From NCBI RefSeq assembly GCF_947331445.1, contig NZ_CAMZOG010000045.1, positions 1 to 37,034 on the forward strand: 37,034 nt of DNA, read 5' to 3'. The position numbers and the translations under genes are program-made. The notes below the pieces were generated by a model. It did no database searches, had not been told where the DNA came from, and worked only from the letters and a program-made list of their open reading frames with translations. Positions 17,320-28,002 of this stretch are shown here, in pieces (positions within the stretch are counted from its first letter, which is position 1; every line of letters starts with the position of its first letter). The DNA comes from Parendozoicomonas sp. Alg238-R29 (GTDB lineage Bacteria > Pseudomonadota > Gammaproteobacteria > Pseudomonadales > Endozoicomonadaceae).

Positions 17320-18171
17320 ATGGGTGTGCGAGGCTGCTTTTCTTTCTATCCACTGTTCGGTGTTGTTGCTATGTTGCTGTTGCTGTCGGGTTGTTCTTTT
17401 TGGAACAATTACTGGCCGGATGATTTCGAGCCTCTTCCAGTTGCTGAGAAAGCACAACCAGAACTAAGAATGGTATGGCAGCTTGTTGATACAACTCCTG
17501 AAGAGGTTAGCCAGCTTCTAAAGGGTCGGGGAATGGTTACTCCGGTTTATGAAGTCATGCCGGATAATGAATTGCTACCGGATTATATTCGTACAGCAAA
17601 ACTGTTTGATGACTTGAAAAAGGCAGGCCTGAATCTGGTCTCAGCAGAAAACACTCTGAAGTGGCACTATAAAATGGTAATGGCCGTTGAGGAGAGTTGC
17701 CCTGAAGGGGCAACCGACCCATTGCCTTCCTGCAGTGTGCGCAAATGGTATCAGTGGCTGCCAGGACTCGGGCATGATTTATATGACCGTGATATTCCAA
17801 GGCAGTTTTTGGAGGATACTCGGGTGGATTACCTGATTATTTCTGATCCTGCGATTTACTCCGCCGAAACAGTAAAAGATTTACGCTATGCACCGTCTTC
17901 GCTACCGCTGGTGCAGATGACTCGTAAAAGTCGTGAGAAATTGCTTGTACCTGTCCAGTCTGGAGTAGACTTGGCCGTGGTGCGAATTGCTCATGAAGGT
18001 CGGCATGTAGAAAGCTGGAATCAGGTTGTGGCCAGCTGTTCATTGCCTCTTGCCGAAGCAGGTATTACCGGACGAACCTTGCGCCAGGAACGTGAGCGAC
18101 TGTTGGATATACTCCGTAACTGGTGCCTGACCGGTGTACAGTTAGTGGATAATACTGTGATGTTGTATTAA
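17320..18171 (+). CDS. Lipoprotein of unknown function
   Basis: ATG 17320 gives a compact lipoprotein signal peptide (FGVVAMLLLLSGC, lipobox LSGC with Cys25). An in-frame ATG at 17266 would make an unusually long n-region, so I prefer 17320. The mature part is about 260 residues, acidic to neutral, with four or more cysteines (ESCPEG, LPSCSV, ASCSLP, NWCLTG) that could form disulfides in the periplasm. No domain was recognised. It stands alone. A palindromic repeat element follows its stop within ten bases. Confidence 0.75.
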   Translation: MGVRGCFSFYPLFGVVAMLLLLSGCSFWNNYWPDDFEPLPVAEKAQPELRMVWQLVDTTPEEVSQLLKGRGMVTPVYEVMPDNELLPDYIRTAKLFDDLKKAGLNLVSAENTLKWHYKMVMAVEESCPEGATDPLPSCSVRKWYQWLPGLGHDLYDRDIPRQFLEDTRVDYLIISDPAIYSAETVKDLRYAPSSLPLVQMTRKSREKLLVPVQSGVDLAVVRIAHEGRHVESWNQVVASCSLPLAEAGITGRTLRQERERLLDILRNWCLTGVQLVDNTVMLY

Positions 18172-18180
18172 CTATATTTC

Positions 18181-18357
18181 CTGGGGGTCGTTCCCAATTA
18201 AGCATACGACTCAGCGCCACCCGAAGGGCATTGTCGAGAGCCTCTATGGCTGCGTTGCAGCATTTTGAAAGGCAACAAGCATTCCGGCAATGCTGCGTCT
18301 ACCCATAGAAACCCTCGGCAATGCTGAGTTTGATGCTTAATTGAGAACGCCCCCTAG
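18181..18357. mobile_element. MITE-like palindromic element
   Basis: Terminal inverted repeats of 35 bp, matching at 29 positions, lie at 18181-18215 and 18323-18357. They share the core CAATTAAGCAT and ACTCAGC. Further nested dyads pair CTCTATGG (18242-18249) with CCATAGAA (18303-18310), and GCAGCATT (18257-18264) with AATGCTGC (18289-18296), so the whole 177 bp folds into one long hairpin. There is no coding capacity. No clear target-site duplication was found. It could be a non-autonomous transposon or a large REP-type repeat. It occupies most of the gap 18172-18471 ahead of accA. Confidence 0.6.
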
Positions 18358-18471
18358 TGTGTATTGCTGGTAATGTTTGGTAACGTCGCCTTACATCTTT
18401 TCCCTCGACAAGGTGTTGGGGATTCCTTAATGTGTAGCCAATTTTTACGTGAATGGTTGTGATTCTCGCCA

Positions 18472-19422
18472 ATGAATCCGAACTATCTAGATTTTGAACA
18501 ACCAATAGCTGAACTCGAAGCCAAAATCGAGGAGCTGAGACTGGTTGGCAGTGATAATGAACTGAACATTACCGGTGAAATTGCCACACTTGAAGACAAG
18601 TGTCGTAATCTTACCGCTAATATTTTCAATGACCTCTCGGCCTGGCAGGTTGCCAAGCTGGCTCGTCATCCCCGTCGTCCTTACACTCTGGATTATATTC
18701 GCGAAATCTTTACTGATTTCGATGAGATCCACGGCGATCGTCATTTCTCCGATGATCATGCCATTATGGGTGGTATGGCTGAACTGGATGGCCAGCCGGT
18801 GATGATTATTGGTCATCAGAAAGGCCGGGAAGTGCAGGAAAAGGTACGCCGTAATTTTGGTATGCCTCGCCCTGAAGGTTACCGGAAGGCCTGCCGGATG
18901 ATGGAAATGGCCGAACGTTTCCGAATTCCCATTTTGACCTTTATTGATACTCCTGGCGCTTATCCTGGTATTGACGCTGAAAAGCGTGGGCAAAGTGAGG
19001 CTATTGCCTGGAATCTCGCGGTAATGTCCCGTCTGGAAACGCCGATTATTTCCACCGTGATTGGTGAGGGCGGTTCTGGTGGTGCGCTGGCCATTGGTGT
19101 ATGTGATCGGCTGTTGATGCTGCAATATTCCACTTACTCTGTGATTTCTCCAGAGGGTTGTGCATCCATCCTTTGGAAAACAGCAGAAAAAGCCTCTGAT
19201 GCGGCAGAAGCCATGGGCATTACTGCTGGCAGATTGCATGAGTTGGGTCTGGTAGACAGGGTTGTCGAGGAACCTCTGGGTGGTGCCCATCGTGATGCAT
19301 CAGTGGCCGCTCAAAGTCTGAAAGATACTTTGCTGGAAGAGCTTGATCGTTTGAAAGGCCTGCGTGGCGCGGAACTGGTTCATGCCCGTTATCAGCGTTT
19401 GCGTGAGATTGGTGTAAGTTAA
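18472..19422 (+). CDS. accA: Acetyl-CoA carboxylase carboxyltransferase subunit alpha
   Basis: Alpha subunit of the carboxyltransferase of acetyl-CoA carboxylase, which transfers CO2 from carboxybiotin to acetyl-CoA in the first step of fatty-acid synthesis. The 316 residues match AccA end to end: an N-terminal helical lead ([17 protein letters not shown]), [20 protein letters not shown], the acyl-CoA/biotin pocket [14 protein letters not shown], and [12 protein letters not shown] forming an oxyanion hole. It partners with AccD, encoded elsewhere. In many relatives dnaE lies just upstream; here the MITE-like element does. An intrinsic terminator follows. Confidence 0.98.
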   Translation: MNPNYLDFEQPIAELEAKIEELRLVGSDNELNITGEIATLEDKCRNLTANIFNDLSAWQVAKLARHPRRPYTLDYIREIFTDFDEIHGDRHFSDDHAIMGGMAELDGQPVMIIGHQKGREVQEKVRRNFGMPRPEGYRKACRMMEMAERFRIPILTFIDTPGAYPGIDAEKRGQSEAIAWNLAVMSRLETPIISTVIGEGGSGGALAIGVCDRLLMLQYSTYSVISPEGCASILWKTAEKASDAAEAMGITAGRLHELGLVDRVVEEPLGGAHRDASVAAQSLKDTLLEELDRLKGLRGAELVHARYQRLREIGVS

Positions 19423-19471
19423 CCTCTTATATTTCTAAGTTTCAGGCACCGGTCATAAGCTGGTAGTCTCA

Positions 19472-19510
19472 AAGCCAGAGCGGTATTAGTATTAGCGCTC
19501 TGGCTTTTTT
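19472..19510 (+). terminator. Intrinsic terminator after accA
   Basis: AAGCCAGAGCG (19472-19482) pairs perfectly with CGCTCTGGCTT (19496-19506), followed by a T run to 19510. It ends the accA transcript only 31 bases before the tilS start codon. Confidence 0.9.
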
Positions 19511-19541
19511 ATTGTCTTTTTTCGGGTCTTATATTGCCGGT

Positions 19542-20912
19542 ATGAAACTCACTCCAGATGTTGTTATTCGAGCCATACATGCTCAGTCTGTTGCTGTGGG
19601 CTCTGTTGCTGTGGGCTCTGTTGCTGTGGGGTTCAGTGGTGGCGTTGACTCCACAGCTCTTCTGTATATCTGCAAGATCCTGCGGGACCGAGGCGATATC
19701 AAAACTCTGCGGGCAATTCACGTGCACCATGGGCTTAGCCCGTTGGCTGATGGTTGGGTAGATCATGCTCGGGCATTATGTCGTAATTGGGATATTCCCC
19801 TGTCGGTTCACCATGTTGGTTTCGACGACACAAGCAATGTGGAAGAGGCTGCCAGAGAGGCAAGGTATCAGGTCTTTGAAAGTGAGTTGCATGATGGTGG
19901 CGTTTTGTTGCAAGGGCATCATCTTGATGATCAGGTAGAAACCATTATGTACCGGGTTATGAGGGGGACGGGTGTTGCTGGCTTACAGGGAATTCCGGTA
20001 TCCCGTCCGCTGGGTAAAGGGCAAATTGTTCGCCCGCTTCTCGGATGCGAGCGAAAAGACATAGAAGCTTATGCGGGAGAGAAGCATCTGGAATGGATTG
20101 AGGATGAGTCCAATACTGATATCCGCTTTGATAGAAACTTTCTGCGTAACAATGTTATCCCAGAATTGGTAGAGCGCTGGCCAGGTATGAAAATAGGTTT
20201 GGCGCGGCTTGCCGAGTTGAGTAGTGAAGCAGAAGAGATTCTCCAAGGCGTTGCTGATGAAGATTACGGGCGGTGTGTTGTTGGATGTGATGTTCCTGTT
20301 CTGGGAGAAGCTCAGTTGCTTGATATTCACACCTTGGAAGCTCTGCCTGTGTCCCGTCGTTCTTTATTGCTCCGAGAATGGCTGAGGCGGGAAAAGTTAT
20401 CCGTTCCCTCCCGGGCAACACTACTGCAGGTTATGGAGGAGGTATCTGGTGCCCGTGTTGATGGTGAACCTGTTGTTGTCTGGGCTGGTGGCGAAGTGCG
20501 TCGTTATAAACATTTCCTTGTAGCCTGTCAGCCTGTAAAAAAAACTGTGGCTTTCAAGAGTATTCTTTATAAGGGAGAATCTTTAACTCTTCCGGATCAG
20601 AGTCGGGTGGAGTGTAAGGGGGTGACAGCATCGTCAGTCAAGCATGGGCAAGTGTGTGTAAGTGCTGGTGCCTTTGGCGTGTTTTCTGTGCGCAGTGAAA
20701 TTGATGTGCAGCCCTTCTCATTACCCGGCAGAAAAGGAAGCAAGAGTTTAAAAAAATGGCTGAATGAGATAGGGGTGCCTTCATGGTTGCGTGACCGGTT
20801 GCCTATTTTTCATGATGGTGACCAGTTGATCGCTATTCCCGGGCTTTTGGTTGCAGATGGTTATCAGGTTGAAGCGGGTGATCCAGGTATCTCTATGAAT
20901 TGGCTGTCTTAA
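19542..20912 (+). CDS. tilS: tRNA(Ile)-lysidine synthetase
   Basis: TilS modifies C34 of tRNA-Ile(CAU) to lysidine with ATP and lysine, switching both amino-acid identity and codon reading; it is essential in most bacteria. The PP-loop SGGVDS is at residues 32-37, with HVHHGLS and the tRNA-binding QGHHLDDQVET following. A C-terminal substrate-recognition region covers the last 100 or so residues (PGRKGSKSLKKWLNEIGVP). ATG 19542 (MKLTPDVV) is chosen; an upstream TTG at 19512 lies in the terminator tail. 456 residues is normal. Just before the PP-loop, a 15-bp unit is present three times. A promoter must lie in or across the accA terminator, or read-through must supply transcription. Confidence 0.95.
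   Translation: MKLTPDVVIRAIHAQSVAVGSVAVGSVAVGFSGGVDSTALLYICKILRDRGDIKTLRAIHVHHGLSPLADGWVDHARALCRNWDIPLSVHHVGFDDTSNVEEAAREARYQVFESELHDGGVLLQGHHLDDQVETIMYRVMRGTGVAGLQGIPVSRPLGKGQIVRPLLGCERKDIEAYAGEKHLEWIEDESNTDIRFDRNFLRNNVIPELVERWPGMKIGLARLAELSSEAEEILQGVADEDYGRCVVGCDVPVLGEAQLLDIHTLEALPVSRRSLLLREWLRREKLSVPSRATLLQVMEEVSGARVDGEPVVVWAGGEVRRYKHFLVACQPVKKTVAFKSILYKGESLTLPDQSRVECKGVTASSVKHGQVCVSAGAFGVFSVRSEIDVQPFSLPGRKGSKSLKKWLNEIGVPSWLRDRLPIFHDGDQLIAIPGLLVADGYQVEAGDPGISMNWLS
19587..19631 (+). repeat. 15-bp triplication inside tilS
   Basis: TCTGTTGCTGTGGGC occurs three times in tandem (the last copy ends in G), encoding SVAVG three times in frame. The third copy supplies the normal beta-strand before the ATP-binding SGGVDS motif, so the first two look like recent expansion. 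Confidence 0.95.
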
Positions 20913-21099
20913 GTTCTATATAAAAGCTGCATTTTTCAATAACGGCGAGGCTTCAGCTCTCTCTGACTCTTTCCAGTTCGATGGGTTCCTTTCAATAAGC
21001 ATTCTATCAACAGACGGTAACAGTTTTTAACAGCTCCCTTGGGCGGTTGGGGATAAGTCTGTCTACACTTCGCTCGATTTTATCTTCTGGAGCAGAAGA

Positions 21100-23037
21100 A
21101 TGGCTGTTCAGATTCGAGAGAAAAGTATGCATTCGGGGTTCTTGCCAGCTGCTCTGGCGTTAGCTGTCGCTATGAACGTTAGCGAAATGAGAGCTGAATC
21201 GGATTCTGAAACTCCGAAAGTTAATGATGTTGCCTCCCGCCATGTGATTTCAGACCAAGAAGATCCACGTAAAGGTAAGAAGCAGGAATTCACGGAGTCA
21301 CTTTTACAGGATGTGCGGCTCTTTAATGGCGCTACTGGTATGGCGTTGGAGTTTTCAGTAAATCCCTGGGCAATGGGTGATAATGACACATCAGCCGCCA
21401 TGGATGTGCATCAGGAGGTGCGCTATCGGTATGACGACATACCTGTAGAAGAATCCCTTTCTTTTTATTCCCATGGAGGTCAGAAGAGCAGAGTAGATAC
21501 CGTTCAGGTGGCTCGTATGAAAGCTTCCTATACCGATCAGGGGATCCTCGATGATGTTGATGTGCCTGATACCATTGATGAAGATCAGACGGAAGCGCTG
21601 GAAAAAGCGCTGAGAAAGGCTGTCAGGACTTTAGCAAAATTAGATCCGACTGTTCTGCACTCGGTGGATGAGGATTCTACAGCTCTGATTGTGGCTGGTG
21701 GATCACAGATTGCTATGACCATATACAGCTCTATGGAGCCAATTCATCCTCTTCTTAAGGTGACTGTGCCTAATAAAGGCCGGAGTAATATCGAAATCCT
21801 CGATGAGGAGTTTGATAATTTGGTTCAGTTCTTTACTTTTGGCGAGAAGCTTAAGTTCTCTAAAAAACTCAATGTTGTGGGGGTTATGGCAACCCACAAA
21901 GGCAGTGCCCTTACGGCTGTTTATCAGTATTTGAAAGACGCTGCCAATAACATGGATTATAGAAAACTTCGCTCTGGTGTATTGAAATTTGGCCTGCTGG
22001 GCGAGGGAGGTTGGGGGGAGGTTAGTGAATACAATAGACGGGTTGTGACCAGTCTTAGTCGGCCGGCTGCTCCGGTACATTTGGGGACGATGAAGTATTC
22101 GAACGTTGTTCGTGCTCATATTCAAGGCTACCAGGGCTATAAAGGCGTGCTTCCGGATCTGGTGCTAACAGCGGCGAGTGATGATCTCGGGGTAATTATG
22201 ACTAGGATTTCAAATCTTTTGCGTGGTGTGTCAAGAGGCAATGCCTCTAATATGGCGCTTCGGGCGAGTGATGTCTCACAAGTCAGGTTTGTTGTTTCAA
22301 AGAATATGGCGGATAAAATTCGTGCTCAGAAAGATTGGTCAGCATATGGCGATGTGGTGGGCCGGATCGAGGCTGCGCTAGGGGATGACAAGGGTATGGA
22401 ACACCTTGTTGAAAATCAGATTGTTGCAGATGACAATCTGGACAGGAATGTGGAAGTGAATGCGCCAGTTAGCAAAAGACAGGCGATAAGAGCGCACGTG
22501 CGTGGAACAGTCCGGGCCTTTGGGGTTAGTGCAGTTGTTGGTGGCGGGCTCAGTACCGGGATTCGCATCTATGACCGTTATCGCCAAGATGGAAAGTTGC
22601 CCCATAACTATACAGAAACGGAGATGGTAAAACTGGCCGGGCATGCGGCTCGGGATGGTGTTTATCACGGTGTTGGGGGTGCTGTCGCGTTTAATGTTGA
22701 GAGAGCAACAGGCCTGCCTTCTCCAGTTGTGGGTGCAGGGATAGGCGTTGCGCACACCTTGTATGATAGCTATCAGGCCGGAAAGCTGACCTGGGAGAAT
22801 GCGGCTCCAGAATCTGTCCGCGTTGGTGTAGAGTCGCTGGCGGCTGGTACAGCTGGCTGGATTGGTAGCGGTGCTACAACATTCATTGCCGGAACTTCCA
22901 CTCCCGTTCATTTGACCGGAGCCCTCGCGGGTAGTTTGATGGGGCGCTATGCCTACCAGTATGTTCTCGATCGTTACGGCCACGCTCTACCCAGAGTTCT
23001 CTCTGAAAAACCTGACACGATATTGAAGTTACATTGA
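21100..23037 (+). CDS. Secreted orphan 645-residue protein
   Basis: I do not recognise a family. ATG 21100 has GGAG at a good distance. A hydrophobic segment at residues 13-27 (GFLPAALALAVAMNV) looks like a signal peptide, possibly cleaved near residue 32. Residues 33-460 are a mixed acidic domain with no visible catalytic motif. Residues about 467-630 are rich in Gly and Ala, with small-residue spacing (AVVGGGLSTG, VVGAGIGVAH, AAGTAGWIGSGATTF). This recalls glycine-zipper, membrane-inserting segments. It sits between tilS and pyrG, where relatives usually have none. Two hairpins follow. A toxin-like or envelope-inserted role is speculation. Confidence 0.75.
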   Translation: MAVQIREKSMHSGFLPAALALAVAMNVSEMRAESDSETPKVNDVASRHVISDQEDPRKGKKQEFTESLLQDVRLFNGATGMALEFSVNPWAMGDNDTSAAMDVHQEVRYRYDDIPVEESLSFYSHGGQKSRVDTVQVARMKASYTDQGILDDVDVPDTIDEDQTEALEKALRKAVRTLAKLDPTVLHSVDEDSTALIVAGGSQIAMTIYSSMEPIHPLLKVTVPNKGRSNIEILDEEFDNLVQFFTFGEKLKFSKKLNVVGVMATHKGSALTAVYQYLKDAANNMDYRKLRSGVLKFGLLGEGGWGEVSEYNRRVVTSLSRPAAPVHLGTMKYSNVVRAHIQGYQGYKGVLPDLVLTAASDDLGVIMTRISNLLRGVSRGNASNMALRASDVSQVRFVVSKNMADKIRAQKDWSAYGDVVGRIEAALGDDKGMEHLVENQIVADDNLDRNVEVNAPVSKRQAIRAHVRGTVRAFGVSAVVGGGLSTGIRIYDRYRQDGKLPHNYTETEMVKLAGHAARDGVYHGVGGAVAFNVERATGLPSPVVGAGIGVAHTLYDSYQAGKLTWENAAPESVRVGVESLAAGTAGWIGSGATTFIAGTSTPVHLTGALAGSLMGRYAYQYVLDRYGHALPRVLSEKPDTILKLH

Positions 23038-23044
23038 TTCTTGA

Positions 23045-23086
23045 TATGGCATTCGTTTGGAAGGTGACCACCGAATGCCATCATTT
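23045..23086 (+). terminator. Terminator after the 645-residue gene
   Basis: ATGGCATTCG (23045-23054) pairs with CGAATGCCAT (23072-23081) across a 17-base loop, followed by CATTTTT. A second hairpin (AATGCCTC, 23096-23103, with GAGGCATT, 23112-23119) lies just behind and has its T run on the minus strand. Confidence 0.6.
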
Positions 23087-23186
23087 TTGATGAAAAATGC
23101 CTCTTTTTATTGAGGCATTGAGCGCTGTTTGGTATCCTACAACCCCATCTTGATTGACTTCTTCCTCTACCCCTAAAGGCGATTAA

Positions 23187-25692
<2,506 letters not shown>

Positions 25693-25718
25693 ACTTCTGG
25701 CTTTTTAAAGCTATGAAT

Positions 25719-25748
25719 AAAGGGGAAGGTTTTGCGACCTTCCCCTTT
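25719..25748 (+). terminator. Terminator after kdsA
   Basis: A perfect 12-bp stem AAAGGGGAAGGT (25719-25730) / ACCTTCCCCTTT (25737-25748) encloses a six-base loop. It closes the pyrG-kdsA operon and isolates ftsB. Confidence 0.85.
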
Positions 25749-25851
25749 CTGTTGCTGAACTTTCTATTGCCCAATAATGAAATTTGGTAGCGGAGAAAAG
25801 TGTTGTTATGTACTGTAACTAAGTTCTGTTTTGCGTGGCTGATTGAGGTTT

Positions 25852-26139
25852 ATGCGTCCGGTAACAATTGTTCTGTCAGTTCTTCTTGTTGTGCTTCAGT
25901 TTAAGCTTTGGGTGGGTGAGGGTAGTCTTGCTCAGCTGATGCGTGTGCATGAGCAGGTGGAAGAACAGCAGCAGAAAAACAGCCTGATGCAAGCCCGTAA
26001 TGATGCGTTGGCCGCTGAAGTGGTTGCTCTTCAGCAGAAGGGAGCAAAACAGGCCGGTCTGGATGCTCTGGAAAACCTGGCTCGCAGTGAATTAGGTATG
26101 GTGCGTGAGAACGAAACCTTTTTCTTTATGCCGGACTGA
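25852..26139 (+). CDS. ftsB: Cell division protein FtsB
   Basis: Single-pass inner-membrane divisome protein that forms the FtsQLB complex with FtsL and FtsQ and triggers septal peptidoglycan synthesis. The 95 residues comprise an N-terminal membrane helix (VTIVLSVLLVVLQFKLWVG), a coiled coil (about 30-70, EQVEEQQQKNSLMQARNDAL) and the conserved ending ARSELGMVRENETFF. ATG 25852 is chosen, with GAGG just before it; an upstream TTG at 25843 is less likely. truD starts seven bases after its stop; ispD and ispF, often between them, are missing. Confidence 0.95.
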   Translation: MRPVTIVLSVLLVVLQFKLWVGEGSLAQLMRVHEQVEEQQQKNSLMQARNDALAAEVVALQQKGAKQAGLDALENLARSELGMVRENETFFFMPD

Positions 26140-26145
26140 TGTGAT

Positions 26146-27237
26146 ATGCCCTCTTCTCAAGAATTTCCTTCAACCTTATCTTTGGATTGGCCAATCGCCT
26201 TTGGTGGCCGTGCTGGGTCTGCTCTGTTTAAAAGTGTGCCTGAAGATTTTCAGGTGCGTGAGCAGCTACCTTTTGAGCCTGTGGGGCATGGTGAGCATCT
26301 TTTTCTTCGAATAGAAAAGATTAACCAGAACACGTCATGGCTGGCGCGCCAGCTTGCCAGGCTGGCTGATATTCCGTCTGTGGATGTGAGTTACGCCGGC
26401 TTGAAAGACCGCCATGGGGTCACTGAGCAATGGTTTAGTCTGCGCATTCCTGGCTTGCCACCTGAAAATGAATTCGAAGAATGGCAGCAAAAGCTCTCTA
26501 CTATAGAAGGTGCGAAATTACTAAAAGCCGTTCGCCATGATCGTAAGCTGCGTACGGGTGCATTGGATGGCAATCACTTTGTTATCCGGTTACGGGATTT
26601 TAAAGGTGACCGCAGTCGTCTGGAAAGTCTGCTGCACGCTGTACAAAAGAGTGGAGTCCCTAACTATTTTGGTGAGCAGCGTTTTGGGCGGGGTGGTCAT
26701 AACCTGATACTGGCTGAAAAACTGTTTTCCGGGGAGATTAAGCTGGCCCGGGAAAAGCGTGGTTTTGCCCTTTCTGCGGCCCGATCAAAGATATTTAATG
26801 ACGTGCTGGGTGAGCGGGTGGCGTCTGGAACCTGGCTGGAGATGGATGACGGTGATGTGCTGACATTCCCTGATTCGGCTTCTCTTATATTTCCTGATCG
26901 ACGTGACGATTCTGTGGCTGAACGTTTTGCTACGGGTGTTTTGCTGGCGACCGGCCCACTTTGGGGTGAAGGACGTTCAGGTTGTGCGGGGCATATTGAA
27001 GAGTTGGAGAGCGCCGCGGCCAGTCAGAACACAGAGTTTGCAGTTGGACTTGAGAGGCGAGGGCTGAAACAGGAGCGTAGGTCGCTGGTATCTCAGGTTA
27101 AAAATTTATCATGGACATTGGATGGTGATGACCTTGAGTTGCGTTTTTTCCTGTATAAAGGGAGTTATGCGACATCCGTCATTCATGAATTATTGGATTG
27201 TCGTACACCTTCTGTCGTAGAAAGTCCGACTCTTTGA
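26146..27237 (+). CDS. truD: tRNA pseudouridine(13) synthase TruD
   Basis: Isomerises U13 in tRNA-Glu and others to pseudouridine. The catalytic aspartate D88 is in the signature AGLKDRHGVTEQW, FKSVPEDFQVREQLPFEP is the family's N-terminal block, and NYFGEQRFGRGGHN lies in the middle. The 363 residues are slightly longer than the E. coli enzyme. It is the second gene after ftsB with a six-base gap, so the two are probably cotranscribed. pcm follows after 63 bases, with no surE between. Confidence 0.96.
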   Translation: MPSSQEFPSTLSLDWPIAFGGRAGSALFKSVPEDFQVREQLPFEPVGHGEHLFLRIEKINQNTSWLARQLARLADIPSVDVSYAGLKDRHGVTEQWFSLRIPGLPPENEFEEWQQKLSTIEGAKLLKAVRHDRKLRTGALDGNHFVIRLRDFKGDRSRLESLLHAVQKSGVPNYFGEQRFGRGGHNLILAEKLFSGEIKLAREKRGFALSAARSKIFNDVLGERVASGTWLEMDDGDVLTFPDSASLIFPDRRDDSVAERFATGVLLATGPLWGEGRSGCAGHIEELESAAASQNTEFAVGLERRGLKQERRSLVSQVKNLSWTLDGDDLELRFFLYKGSYATSVIHELLDCRTPSVVESPTL

Positions 27238-27300
27238 TGAATAGTCGTGGCAGGTTAGTTAGGATAAGGAAGATGTTTTCATAAAGCGACTGGCTTTGGG

Positions 27301-27984
27301 ATGAAGGAGTTGGATTTAGGTATGGGTGGAGTAAACCTGGCCGGTATAGGGATGACATCCCAGAGAACCCGTGATCGCCTGATTGAGCGTTTGTATGATC
27401 AGGGGATCACCAGTCATCGGGTGATTGACAGTATTCGCTCTGTCCCGCGCCATATTTTTATCGATGAAGCTCTTGCCCATCGAGCCTATGAAGATACGGC
27501 TTTGCCTATCGGTCATAACCAGACTATTTCCCAGCCCTTTATTGTTGCTCGGATGACCGAGGCTCTACTGGCTGCGGGGCCCCTTAAAAAGGTTTTGGAA
27601 ATTGGTACGGGCTCCGGATACCAAACCGCCGTTCTTGCCAATCTGGTTGATGACGTGCGAACTGTTGAGCGTATCCAACCCTTACAGGCTAGAGCCCGTC
27701 AGAAACTTCGAATGATCAAGGCTCATAATGTTCTGTTTCGCCATTCCGATGGAGGAATGGGATGGCCGGAAGAGGGACCTTATAACGGTATTCTGGTGAC
27801 TGCAGCACCGGAAAATATTCCTGATGAGTTACTTCAACAGTTGGCCGTAGGTGGACGTCTGGTTATCCCGGTAGGTGGCCAGGAGCAAGGCCTTTATCGC
27901 ATTACCCGTACAGAGTCTGGGTTTGAGAAGGAATATCTTGAAGCCGTTCGTTTTGTTCCCCTCTTGAGTGGTGTCATCCGCTAA
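27301..27984 (+). CDS. pcm: Protein-L-isoaspartate O-methyltransferase
   Basis: Repairs damaged proteins by methylating L-isoaspartyl residues with S-adenosylmethionine. The SAM motif [15 protein letters not shown] is clear, with [14 protein letters not shown] and the C-terminal RFVPLLSG characteristic of PCM. The 227 residues include a short N-terminal extension. The family core begins [10 protein letters not shown] at codon 18, so ATG 27352 (or 27322) is an alternative start to 27301. It is part of the stress-survival gene string ending in rpoS. Confidence 0.95.
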   Translation: MKELDLGMGGVNLAGIGMTSQRTRDRLIERLYDQGITSHRVIDSIRSVPRHIFIDEALAHRAYEDTALPIGHNQTISQPFIVARMTEALLAAGPLKKVLEIGTGSGYQTAVLANLVDDVRTVERIQPLQARARQKLRMIKAHNVLFRHSDGGMGWPEEGPYNGILVTAAPENIPDELLQQLAVGGRLVIPVGGQEQGLYRITRTESGFEKEYLEAVRFVPLLSGVIR

Positions 27985-28002
27985 TTCCTTTTGTGGCAGT
28001 GT

